Both the position numbers and the translations under genes were made by a program. A DNA stretch of 64,000 nt from Bifidobacterium breve (GTDB taxonomy: Bacteria > Actinomycetota > Actinomycetes > Nanopelagicales > Nanopelagicaceae). Position 1 is the stretch's first letter. Each line of letters starts with the position of its first letter. Location of the stretch: assembly GCA_945898065.1 (NCBI GenBank), contig CAMDHH010000003.1:1-64000 (forward strand), given 5' to 3'. Shown here in pieces: positions 18,815-26,935 of the stretch. Under the pieces are notes generated by a model. It searched no databases. It saw only the letters and a list, made by a program, of their open reading frames with translations, and was not told the DNA's origin.

Positions 18815-20011
18815 ATGAAGGCAATACTCATTAGCTTGCTTTGTGCAACCCTTACGTGCGCGTCTATTACCGAAGCTATCGCGAGTAAAGTTGAAATAGA
18901 TACTCCGGGGCAGTTTACGCTGCTCCCATGTGTCAACAAGTCTGACATAGACTGCATTGAGAGTTTTACTTATTCATATCCAAAAGTGGAAAGCACACCA
19001 GTCCAATTAGTCAAAAAAGCTTCAGGATCCACTCAAGATAAATTTGGACAGGATATTGAGAATTCCATGTCGGGCTGGTCTTTCATAGACAATCTTGGTT
19101 CAAGCAGAAGTTTCTCCACTGTGGCAACACTTAGTTCTGAAAAATACATGTCCCCGGCATACAATAAATTTTATCCAAGTTTATGGTTCTACATTTATGA
19201 TATGAAGCGCTTCGATGTCGAAGCGGGACTGAAGTTCCAAGTTATTTTTCGAACTTCTTGGTTGAAGCCAGTAAATGCGGCTGCATATGGTCGAAATGCG
19301 GACTTGGTTCAAAAAACAATTCAAGGTGGAAATACATTCACATTCACTGGCAGCCCCTTTCTATCAACTAGTTTTTTGGATTCAACCAAATACGGGCAAT
19401 TAGGCGAATCTGGATCTACTATGAAATCGGATTCGGAACATCCGACACTTTATTTTCTAATAGATCATGCAAGCAGTATTCCAAATGGTTCGATGTATGA
19501 CGCAAGGTGCGCGTATGCCGGGTACACCTTTGAATCAAGTAATGGAATCGCAGCGGGGCAACCCACCATGGATTCTCCAAATTCCCTAAATTTTGTCATT
19601 TACGCGCCACACTTTTTTTCAGACGGAACTCTTAATACTGGATTTTTTTCCGCTAATATCCACAAGGATTATTTGGACTGTATGTTTCCCGGAAATACCT
19701 TGACTAAATATCCAGAAATTGCAGTCTCAATTACCGATTCGGATGGAAGCAAGCAGGTCGCAACTACTAGCTCAACCATTCAAAACGGAATATATAAGAT
19801 CCGTGCTTCAGGATTTCATTTCAGTGCACCACGAATTGTTGTTACTGGAGTTGCTAGCAGTACACCCGCACCAGCACCGAGCGCATCAGCGAAATCAGAT
19901 TCGGCTCCCATGCTGGCCACTAAGAAAACTATCTCCTGTGTAAAGGGAAAAGTCGTCAAGAAGGTCACTGGTGCTAGCCCTAAATGTCCTACTGGATATA
20001 AAAAGAAATAA
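18815..20011 (+). CDS. Secreted protein of unknown function with CPxGYKKK tail (paralog)
   Basis: 398 aa. Signal peptide MKAILISLLCATLTCASITEA, cleavage after AIA. No known family seen. Residues about 300-345 (SITDSDGSKQVATTSS...IRASGFHFSAPRI) match the preceding cassette protein, preceded by a comparable acidic/aromatic region. A short Pro/Ala/Ser linker (STPAPAPSASAKS) precedes the tail ISCVKGK...CPTGYKKK. GGAG at about 18798 precedes ATG 18815. The stop codon again opens a tRNA fragment. Codon choice looks more AT-rich than the housekeeping genes, judged by eye. Confidence 0.75.
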   Translation: MKAILISLLCATLTCASITEAIASKVEIDTPGQFTLLPCVNKSDIDCIESFTYSYPKVESTPVQLVKKASGSTQDKFGQDIENSMSGWSFIDNLGSSRSFSTVATLSSEKYMSPAYNKFYPSLWFYIYDMKRFDVEAGLKFQVIFRTSWLKPVNAAAYGRNADLVQKTIQGGNTFTFTGSPFLSTSFLDSTKYGQLGESGSTMKSDSEHPTLYFLIDHASSIPNGSMYDARCAYAGYTFESSNGIAAGQPTMDSPNSLNFVIYAPHFFSDGTLNTGFFSANIHKDYLDCMFPGNTLTKYPEIAVSITDSDGSKQVATTSSTIQNGIYKIRASGFHFSAPRIVVTGVASSTPAPAPSASAKSDSAPMLATKKTISCVKGKVVKKVTGASPKCPTGYKKK

Positions 20012-20041
20012 ACCTCCCAGTCTGGGTTACCACTCGGGGCA
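20010..20041 (+). repeat. tRNA 3'-half copy 3 (att-like, eroded)
   Basis: 32 nt matching the tRNA 3' half with the same T deletion as copy 2, a 5-nt deletion in the T loop and stem region, and one substitution. Begins in the stop codon of the preceding gene and ends ACTCGGGGCA, like the tRNA 3' end. Confidence 0.82.
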
Positions 20042-20070
20042 CAACTGAACACCGACTTAGTTGATTTTAA

Positions 20071-21087
20071 TTAAAGAATAGAAGGATTAACTAAAATCTT
20101 TGGACCAACTCCTGCGCCTGCAGGTCGCTTGCCAAGGAAGACATCCCCAACTTCATCTAGTCCGATGGTTGCGCCAACAACGATTCGAGGATCGACACGA
20201 CCTGATTTAATAAAGTCAATTGAGTGTGGCAACCCAGGTGAACCAGAGAGAATTCCGATCGTTGTTATATCTTTGAAAACCAATTTTCGGGAATCAATAA
20301 GTGCAGAATTATTATCAAGACCGATCAATACAATTCGCCCACCCGGTTCGACTAGATCGACTAACTTTGCTGGAACTTCACGATCAAAAGTTGCATCAAT
20401 GACTACGTCATAGCCACCATCGACCTCGATCATCTTTTCACCAGCAGATTTGGCGCCAACTTCAATTGCCAACTTGATTGTCACGGGATCTTTTCCAACC
20501 ATGTGAACGGTAGCGCCCATTGCAATGCAAAATTGGGCACACATTAAGCCAATGGTTCCAGTGCCCCAAATTAAAATCTGCTTACCCGGCCCCGCTTGAG
20601 CGGCATCAGCCACTCGCCAAGCATTAGCTGCTGGTTCAACAAGTGCACCGATAGTGTCATCAAAAGATTCAGGGATCTCGTGTAAGAAGCGAGCAGGAAT
20701 TGCTAACTGTTCGGCGAGTGCACCACTCCAGCCATTTCGAATTCCAACTTCAAAGCGGGTAGCGCAAGTATGTTGGCGTCCAGTTGTGCAACGTTTGCAT
20801 TTACCGCAACCGAGCATGACATCACCAATAAAGCGACGTCCGATTAATTTGGCATCCACCCCTGCGCCAACACTGATAACTGCCCCAGTCCATTCGTGGC
20901 CAAGGCGCATCGGATACTTTGCTTGACCATCATGGAGGTAAGGCATCGAACCATTGAAGATTTCTACATCAGTTCCACATATACCGACGCGATTTACTCT
21001 AACTATCACTTCACCCGCTGAAGCAATGGGTGGCGCTACATCTTGTAATTCAAAGGTTTTTGGCGCCGTTACAACAAAGGCTTTCAT
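20071..21087 (-). CDS. Zinc-binding alcohol dehydrogenase family protein
   Basis: 338-aa medium-chain dehydrogenase, sorbitol/threonine-dehydrogenase-like. Catalytic zinc ligands in GICGTDVEIF and GHEWTG; structural-zinc cysteines in CGKCKRCTTGRQHTC; Rossmann nucleotide site GTGTIGLMCAQF. Substrate probably a polyol or sugar-derived alcohol, not decided by sequence. It sits between tRNA copy 3 and the pseudo-tRNA but on the opposite strand to the other cargo, so it may be cargo or an older resident gene. Confidence 0.88.
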   Translation of the reverse strand: MKAFVVTAPKTFELQDVAPPIASAGEVIVRVNRVGICGTDVEIFNGSMPYLHDGQAKYPMRLGHEWTGAVISVGAGVDAKLIGRRFIGDVMLGCGKCKRCTTGRQHTCATRFEVGIRNGWSGALAEQLAIPARFLHEIPESFDDTIGALVEPAANAWRVADAAQAGPGKQILIWGTGTIGLMCAQFCIAMGATVHMVGKDPVTIKLAIEVGAKSAGEKMIEVDGGYDVVIDATFDREVPAKLVDLVEPGGRIVLIGLDNNSALIDSRKLVFKDITTIGILSGSPGLPHSIDFIKSGRVDPRIVVGATIGLDEVGDVFLGKRPAGAGVGPKILVNPSIL

Positions 21088-21169
21088 AGTGCTGCAATCT
21101 TATTTGATAGTAATTGCAAAATGGAAGTACTACGGATTAGTTATAAATCCTTTGTGATAGATGGAAACG

Positions 21170-21242
21170 GCCTGCATAGTCCAATAGCAGTGGCAGAAGA
21201 GTCAAAATCCTCCCAGTGTTGATTTGACCCCTACTCAAGGTG
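21170..21242 (+). pseudogene. Degenerate full-length copy of the UAA tRNA
   Basis: Aligns end to end with 14046-14118; about three quarters of positions match by hand, with the AAAATCCTCCCAGTGT block intact. The acceptor stem has lost pairing near positions 5-6 and the anticodon loop has changed to GTCAAAA, so a working tRNA is unlikely. Marks the distal edge of the array. Nothing else is visible in 21088-21272. Confidence 0.8.
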
Positions 21243-21272
21243 CCTATATTTACAAAGTAGACTATTTCAATC

Positions 21273-22823
21273 ATGAGTCAAAAATATGATGTTGTAATTA
21301 TTGGCGGTGGCCATAACGGTCTTGTTGCTGCATGCTATTTAGCGATGGCAAAGAAGAAAGTAATTATTCTCGAAGCCAACGCCGAACTTGGTGGAGCAAC
21401 AGCAAGTATTCAAGCCTTTGATGGCATGGATGTGCGAATCTCTCGATACTCATATTTAGTCTCACTTTTACCTGATCAAATCCTTGAGGATCTCTCTATA
21501 GATTTCGAAACAATAAGTCGCAAGGTTTCATCCTTTACACCAGCTAAACGTAACGGCCTCGATGTTGGACTCATGGTCAATCGCCAATTAGATACAGATA
21601 CCAAATATTCATTTGTCGCACTTACGGGAAATGATGCCGAATATAAGGCCTGGGATTCTTTTTATTCGCAGCTTTACGAACTTGCCCAAGTGATGGCACC
21701 AACAATGCTCAAGCCTTTGTTGACTAAGGCGCAGATGAAGAAGATTGCAGTAGATAAGGGTTTATCTCATATTTGGGATGCAATTATGGAAAGACCTTTG
21801 AGTGAAGTAATCGAGAGCACTTTCGCCGATGATTTGGTGCAGGGCGTTGTTCTTACCGATGGACTTATTGGAACCTTTACTCCATCCAATCACATGATGG
21901 CAAATATTTGTTTTCTCTATCACCTCATCGGAAACGGTACTGGTGAGTGGAAAGTACCAGTGGGTGGAATGGGGGCATTCGTAAAGAAACTAACTACGCG
22001 TGCTACCGAATTAGGTGTTGAGATTAGAACTGATGCCAAGGTTATAAAGATTGGTGATGATTCGGTAGGAAAAACTATTCAGATTGAGAGTGGAGAGGTT
22101 TTCCATTCGGAATTTATTGCCGCAAATTGTGCCCCTCAAGTACTTGCAAAGATTCTTGGAAGGCCAGCGCCACAGAATGTAAAGGGCTCACAGCTGAAGG
22201 TAAATATGCTGCTCAAGAAATTACCAAGACTAAAAAGTGGTGCAGATCCTGTATCAGCCTTTGCGGGAACTTTCCATATTGATGAGAGCTACGCACAATG
22301 TGAGACTGCTTATCAAGAAGCTGCAGCAGGCAAGATTCCAACTGTTATCCCAGCAGAGATGTATTGCCACACGCTTACCGATCAGAGCATTCTTGGTGAA
22401 TCTCTACGGGAGCAGGGATATCAAACCCTGACACTCTTTGCACTCCACACTCCTGCAGATTTATTTGAAAAAGATAATGAGGGAGTCAAGGCTGAGATGC
22501 TTCGTCGAATATTGAAACAACTCAATGAGTATTTGGTTGATCCAATTGAGGATTGTTTAGCAGTTGATATTCATGGAGAACTTTGTGTTGAAGTGAAGTC
22601 ACCACAAGATTTAGAAAAAGATGTTGCACTTCCTGGTGGAAACATTTTCCATACCGACTTGCACTTTCCTTTTAGCGATGATGCGCAGGTCACCTCGGCT
22701 AATCGCTGGGGGGTTGAAACGGGGGATGCCAAGATCTTTATCTGTGGTGCAGGTGCGCTCCGAGGCGGTGGCGTCAGCGGTATAGGTGGGCACAACGCTG
22801 CAATGGCCATTCTGGGCCGCTAG
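21273..22823 (+). CDS. Phytoene-dehydrogenase-like FAD oxidoreductase
   Basis: 516-aa flavoprotein of the CrtI/amine-oxidase superfamily. N-terminal dinucleotide site YDVVIIGGGHNGLVAACYLA with VIILEANAELGGA; C-terminal FAD signature FICGAGALRGGGVSGIGGHNAAMA. No other carotenoid genes lie nearby, so a role in carotenoid desaturation is not supported by context; members of the COG1233 group have varied or unknown substrates. ATG 21273, just after the array edge. Confidence 0.85.
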   Translation: MSQKYDVVIIGGGHNGLVAACYLAMAKKKVIILEANAELGGATASIQAFDGMDVRISRYSYLVSLLPDQILEDLSIDFETISRKVSSFTPAKRNGLDVGLMVNRQLDTDTKYSFVALTGNDAEYKAWDSFYSQLYELAQVMAPTMLKPLLTKAQMKKIAVDKGLSHIWDAIMERPLSEVIESTFADDLVQGVVLTDGLIGTFTPSNHMMANICFLYHLIGNGTGEWKVPVGGMGAFVKKLTTRATELGVEIRTDAKVIKIGDDSVGKTIQIESGEVFHSEFIAANCAPQVLAKILGRPAPQNVKGSQLKVNMLLKKLPRLKSGADPVSAFAGTFHIDESYAQCETAYQEAAAGKIPTVIPAEMYCHTLTDQSILGESLREQGYQTLTLFALHTPADLFEKDNEGVKAEMLRRILKQLNEYLVDPIEDCLAVDIHGELCVEVKSPQDLEKDVALPGGNIFHTDLHFPFSDDAQVTSANRWGVETGDAKIFICGAGALRGGGVSGIGGHNAAMAILGR

Positions 22824-22906
22824 GGCGTGCGCGGGAAGATTTCGAGCCCTAGTATTGTTCTTACTACGAACGCTAGAAGTGCTAGCGGAGGTATAAAAGG
22901 AGAGAA

Positions 22907-23683
22907 ATGCAAAGTTCGAACCCGGTCCTAGGACGCGCTTTCGGAAACGGTAAGCGCGGATATGCCGCTTTTGATCCAAGCTCAACAACTCAAGCAGATT
23001 CTTCGCAGTTAGAAGATCTCTATAACGCCCCAGCAGCATCATCGCTGCGTATGGGACGTATGACTATTGACGATGTAGTCACTCGCACTGGAATTTTATT
23101 TGCAGTACTTGTTGTAACAGGTGCTGGCGCATGGACACTCAATTTTGGTGGCGGCGCACTCATGGTTGGTCTGCTTGGCGGATTTGTACTCGCCATGGTC
23201 AACTCATTTAGTAAAACTGTTCGCCCAGCACTCATCATTGCCTACGCTGCATTCCAAGGTGTTGCACTCGGTACTTTGAGTCATATTTACAACGATGCAT
23301 ATCCAGGAATTGTTAGCCAAGCAGTAATCGCAACGCTATGTGCATTTGCAGGAATGCTCTTTGCATATCGCAGCGGACGAATTCGTGTAACTCCTAAGTT
23401 CACACGCGTGATGCTCGGTTCACTCATTGGTTACCTAATCCTTTCAGTTGTAACAATCTTTACCGGCTTCCCAGCTGGTGGATTAGGACTCTTGATTGCT
23501 GTCGCAGGAGTTGGACTTGCATCATTTTTCCTAGTACTTGATTTCGATCAAATCGAAAAGGGAATTGCCGCAGGAGCACCAGAACAAGAATCATGGAGAG
23601 CTTCATTTGGCCTCATGGTCACTGTTGTATGGCTCTACCTAGAAGTTCTACGTCTGCTATCTATTCTTCGTAGCAACGACTAA
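22907..23683 (+). CDS. Bax inhibitor-1/YccA family membrane protein
   Basis: 258-aa integral membrane protein with about seven segments after a hydrophilic N-terminus that starts MQSSNPVLGRAFGNGKRGYAAF, typical of actinobacterial BI-1/YccA proteins. Family members are linked to calcium leak and membrane-protease regulation; the bacterial role is not settled. GGAG at about 22898-22903 precedes the ATG. Ends in a strong terminator shared with the convergent MFS gene. Confidence 0.9.
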   Translation: MQSSNPVLGRAFGNGKRGYAAFDPSSTTQADSSQLEDLYNAPAASSLRMGRMTIDDVVTRTGILFAVLVVTGAGAWTLNFGGGALMVGLLGGFVLAMVNSFSKTVRPALIIAYAAFQGVALGTLSHIYNDAYPGIVSQAVIATLCAFAGMLFAYRSGRIRVTPKFTRVMLGSLIGYLILSVVTIFTGFPAGGLGLLIAVAGVGLASFFLVLDFDQIEKGIAAGAPEQESWRASFGLMVTVVWLYLEVLRLLSILRSND

Positions 23684-23695
23684 TTTCACAATAAG

Positions 23696-23731
23696 AACCC
23701 GCTCTAGCCAATGGCTGGGGCGGGTTTTTTT
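23696..23731 (+). terminator. Intrinsic terminator after Bax inhibitor gene
   Basis: 14-bp stem (AACCCGCTCTAGCC with GGCTGGGGCGGGTT, two G-U pairs), AAT loop, then a run of seven T. Lies between two convergent genes. On the minus strand the A tract precedes the stem, so it may act in both directions. Confidence 0.92.
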
Positions 23732-24935
23732 ATTTGGAAAGGTAAGAACTCCTTGTTTCAGGCAATCTATAGGAGAGTACAACTGCTATGAGAAAAATAA
23801 TTCCTGTTGCAGCAAATGCTGTGCGATAAGAATAAGCATCGCAAATTGCGCCAACAACAATGGGGCCAACCATCATTCCAGCATCACCTGCCATTTGGAA
23901 TAAGCCAATTACTTGACCGCCTTTGCCTCCAATAACATCACCAACAACAGTTGCTGGAACTGTTGAAAGATAGGCTCCACCGATTCCAAGGATTACCATA
24001 GATAGTAAATACATCCACGGATGAATAGTGAAGACCATAACTAAGACGCCAAGTGCCACGATAGATGTGCCAACAAGTGCTGCAAATCGTCGACCCTTTA
24101 TATCTGAAATCTTTCCAGCGCGAAGTAGTAGAAATCCTTGAAAAATAGCTGAAAGAGTAAATCCATAACCGACAACGGCGGTAGTTGAATTCAAGTTTTC
24201 GATAACAAAGATTGGCAAAACGGAGGATCGAAGACCAAAGAGAACCCAGGTTGATAGAAAAGCTATGATGAGCGCGTATCGATATGGTCGAAGTGCTAGC
24301 GCTTGACGAATTGTTGTATGAGCATCTGCACCTGAATCCTTTGTTCTTTTTCCAAGATTGGCACCGGTAAGGAAAAAGAATGCAATAAGACCTGAGATTG
24401 CTAATGTGAATGAATATGCAAAAAATGGAGCACGAAGTGAGATTAGGCTGAGTATTCCACCTATTGCAGGGCCGGTGATTCCACCAACCAAGAAAGCGCC
24501 GTTATACAAAGACTGCGCTCGCCCTCGATGCTCGTCACTAACGGATCGCATAATGACAGAGCCTGCAGCAACAGAGAACATTGAAGAACCAAGGCCACCA
24601 GCAGAGCGAAAAATTAGTAGTTGCTGGTAGCTATTTGATAATCCAACGAGCAATGTAAAGAGTGCAACCATGGCAACCCCACTTGAGAAAATTGCGCGCT
24701 CACCAAAGTGATCTACTAATTTGCCTGAGATGAGCCCAGAAGAAAAGCGTGCAACCGCAAATGCGGAGATGATCAATCCAACAGCGGCATTATTGACACC
24801 AAAGGAGCGCGCAAAGACTGGAATGGCGGGCAGAACAATTCCAAAACCTAGTGCAACAAAGAATGATGCAAAGATTAATATCTTTACTTCAGAGGGAAAT
24901 AGCGCAAATGGTGAGGTGAACTTAGATTTAATCAA
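23730..24935 (-). CDS. MFS transporter (multidrug-efflux type)
   Basis: 401-aa major facilitator protein with about 12 membrane segments. Motif A-like loop GKLVDHFGERAIF between TM2 and TM3, a second copy GKISDIKGRRFAAL in the C-half, and motif C-like GGITGPAIGG. Best matched to drug:proton antiporter 1-type carriers, though sugar or siderophore export cannot be excluded. Divergent from the ABC exporter genes across 217 nt. Confidence 0.87.
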   Translation of the reverse strand: MIKSKFTSPFALFPSEVKILIFASFFVALGFGIVLPAIPVFARSFGVNNAAVGLIISAFAVARFSSGLISGKLVDHFGERAIFSSGVAMVALFTLLVGLSNSYQQLLIFRSAGGLGSSMFSVAAGSVIMRSVSDEHRGRAQSLYNGAFLVGGITGPAIGGILSLISLRAPFFAYSFTLAISGLIAFFFLTGANLGKRTKDSGADAHTTIRQALALRPYRYALIIAFLSTWVLFGLRSSVLPIFVIENLNSTTAVVGYGFTLSAIFQGFLLLRAGKISDIKGRRFAALVGTSIVALGVLVMVFTIHPWMYLLSMVILGIGGAYLSTVPATVVGDVIGGKGGQVIGLFQMAGDAGMMVGPIVVGAICDAYSYRTAFAATGIIFLIAVVLSYRLPETRSSYLSK

Positions 24936-25106
24936 CCAATGGCCTCGCCAGATGCTTCCTCACGAGCGGCTGCATAGAAAACTATGCGAAAAGAATTCAC
25001 GAAAGCCTCTAGGGTAGTAGTTTGGATTGCAGACGGAAGAGTCTCGAGTATTGCCGTGTTCCTTAACGGGGGCAGAATTCGACATGGTGGCCTTTCAAAA
25101 ATGGGC

Positions 25107-25123
25107 TCGCGAAATATTCGCGA
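25107..25123. promoter_or_regulatory. Perfect palindrome, candidate operator
   Basis: TCGCGAA-ATA-TTCGCGA, 7-bp arms with 3-nt centre, 29 nt before the GTG start of the ABC exporter. Size and symmetry fit a TetR/MarR-type operator; no regulator gene is adjacent. The remainder of 24936-25152 shows no gene. Confidence 0.6.
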
Positions 25124-25152
25124 AGATTATGCAATAGATGTAAGTTTACTCT

Positions 25153-26139
25153 GTGAAATCAGTGGTTGCGCAACATCTCATCAAAACCTATCGCAATGGC
25201 GAGGTGAGAGCCCTAGACGATTTATCTCTCGATGTTGAAGAGGGCACGGTTCTAAGTGTTTTAGGCCCTAATGGCGCCGGTAAGACGACAACAGTAAGAA
25301 TTCTTGCAACACTTCTTGCACCAGATTCTGGTCATGCAACAGTGGGTGGAATTGATGTAATAAAGAGTCCCGAGAAAGTTCGCGAAATCATTGGTTTATC
25401 TGGTCAATATGCAGCTGTTGATGAAACTCTGACAGGCTGGGATAACTTAGTGATGTTTGGTCGCTTGTATCACCTTGGAAAACAAGCATCAATCAATCGT
25501 GCAAATGAATTACTCGAAAGATTCTCACTCACCGATAGCGCGCGTCGTCCCATCAAGACATATTCAGGTGGAATGCGCAGACGTTTAGATTTAGCAGCAT
25601 CCCTCATTGTTAGACCAAAAGTTCTTTTCTTAGATGAGCCAACAACTGGGCTTGATCCACGCGGTCGTCAAGAGATGTGGGGAGTAATTGAGGAGTTAGT
25701 AAAAGATGGAGTAACTCTCTTGCTCACAACTCAATATCTCGAAGAGGCAGACCAATTAGCCGATGAGATTGCAGTAATTGATCATGGAAAAGTTATTGCT
25801 CGAGGAACATCTGATGTACTCAAGAAGCAAGTGGGTGGAGAGCGCTTAGAAGTAGTAGTGGAAAGTGCGCATATCAAGACAACAATGGAAATTGTCGCAA
25901 AGGTAAGTGGAGATAAAGTCTCACTCGATGAAGCGCTTCGCCAGATAAGTGCACCTGTCTCTACTGGCGCAACAGCGCTCATTGAAGTCCTAAGAGCGCT
26001 AGATGCTGCCGGCATTCACCCATTAGATGTGGGCCTGAAGCGCCCTTCACTCGACGATGTGTTTATGTCACTGACCGGCCACGTTGCAGAAGAAATTGTT
26101 GCTGCCCCAGTTGATAAAAAGAAGAAAGGTAGAAAGTAA
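25153..26139 (+). CDS. ABC exporter ATP-binding protein (DrrA-like)
   Basis: 328-aa ATPase of the daunorubicin-resistance (DrrA) type. Walker A GPNGAGKTTTVRIL, Q loop near GLSGQYAAVDETLTG, signature YSGGMRRRLDLA, Walker B VLFLDEPTTGLDPRG, H loop TTQYLEEAD, and the C-terminal DrrA extension (LKRPSLDDVFMSLTGH). Works with the permease whose ATG overlaps its stop codon (TAATG). Start GTG 25153. Likely exports a hydrophobic compound; the palindrome just upstream suggests regulation. Confidence 0.93.
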   Translation: MKSVVAQHLIKTYRNGEVRALDDLSLDVEEGTVLSVLGPNGAGKTTTVRILATLLAPDSGHATVGGIDVIKSPEKVREIIGLSGQYAAVDETLTGWDNLVMFGRLYHLGKQASINRANELLERFSLTDSARRPIKTYSGGMRRRLDLAASLIVRPKVLFLDEPTTGLDPRGRQEMWGVIEELVKDGVTLLLTTQYLEEADQLADEIAVIDHGKVIARGTSDVLKKQVGGERLEVVVESAHIKTTMEIVAKVSGDKVSLDEALRQISAPVSTGATALIEVLRALDAAGIHPLDVGLKRPSLDDVFMSLTGHVAEEIVAAPVDKKKKGRK

Positions 26140-26933
26140 TGAAAAATGCGATCTCTGATGCGCTAGTTATTACTAAACGCCAGCTACTCCAATTGGCTCG
26201 AGTTCCAGAAGTACTTATTTTTTCAACTATTCAGCCTGTGATGTTTGTACTTCTCTTTAGATATGTCTTCGGGGGCTCAATATCTACTGACCAACCTGGT
26301 GGTTATGTACAACTCTTGATGCCTGGCATCTTTGTGCAAACAGTTGCATTTACATTAGCTGCGACTGCATCAGGTCTTGCAGAAGATATGGGTAAGGGTT
26401 TGATTGATCGCTTTAGATCACTTCCGATCTCTCGCTCTGCCCTCGTCGTTGGTAGAACCCTTGGGGATTCATTGCTCAATATTCTTGTCTTAGCCGTGAT
26501 GGGTATTGCGGGATTTGTAGTGGGCTGGCGTCCAACATCTGGTCTGCCACAAGTCATGCTCGGATTTCTATTCTTACTTCTCTTTGGGTACGCGCTTTCA
26601 TGGACAGGTATCTTTGTCGGGCTCTCAGCACGAGATGCACGAGTTGTCCAAAATGTAAGTTTCATAATCACATTTCCAATGACTTTTCTCTCTAATGCAT
26701 TCGCACCAACAACTGGTATGCCGCGACCATTGCAATATGTCGCCGAATGGAATCCTGTATCAACAATGGTGGCCGCATGTCGCCAGCTCTTTGGATTAGA
26801 AAATCAATTTGGCGCAACTGCTGGATCATTTCCCAGTGAGCACCCACTTGTCATGTCATTGATTTATATGGTTGTCATTATGGCGATATTTGTACCGCTA
26901 AGCGTTCGAAAGTATAAAAATTCAAGTAAGTAG
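26139..26933 (+). CDS. ABC-2 type exporter permease (DrrB-like)
   Basis: 264-aa ABC-2 permease with about six membrane segments: FLLLFGYALSWTGIFVGLSARDA, NVSFIITFPMTFLSNAFAPTTGMP and LQYVAEWNPVSTMVAACRQLFG are typical DrrB landmarks. Partner of the preceding ATPase. Converges with greA, 2 nt apart. Confidence 0.92.
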   Translation: MKNAISDALVITKRQLLQLARVPEVLIFSTIQPVMFVLLFRYVFGGSISTDQPGGYVQLLMPGIFVQTVAFTLAATASGLAEDMGKGLIDRFRSLPISRSALVVGRTLGDSLLNILVLAVMGIAGFVVGWRPTSGLPQVMLGFLFLLLFGYALSWTGIFVGLSARDARVVQNVSFIITFPMTFLSNAFAPTTGMPRPLQYVAEWNPVSTMVAACRQLFGLENQFGATAGSFPSEHPLVMSLIYMVVIMAIFVPLSVRKYKNSSK

Positions 26934-26935
26934 TA

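Larger units (their letters stand above)
14046..21242 (+). mobile_element. tRNA-anchored array of secreted-protein cassettes
   Basis: Island bounded by an intact tRNA on the left and a degenerate full-length copy of it on the right, with three partial copies of the tRNA 3' half between them. Each partial copy begins at the stop codon of a gene for a secreted protein with a CPxGYKKK tail. Genes: BspA-like LRR protein, trypsin-like protease, two related unknown secreted proteins, and a minus-strand dehydrogenase. No integrase, transposase or relaxase is present. Serial integration at a tRNA, with the element moved in trans or already decayed, and tandem duplication of a gene-plus-tRNA-fragment unit are both compatible. 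Confidence 0.7.

Noticed and set aside
18367-18957. 196-aa minus-strand ORF spanning two cassette genes
   Set aside because: Antisense to the 17455 gene, tRNA copy 2 and the 18815 signal peptide; no recognisable domain.
14046-21242. Integron or CRISPR explanation for the repeats
   Set aside because: Repeats are tRNA-derived, 1-3 kb apart, with genes between; no attC-like folds, IntI or cas genes are present.
22611-23042. 143-aa minus-strand ORF across the intergenic region before the Bax-inhibitor gene
   Set aside because: Mostly antisense to two well-supported genes; no motif.
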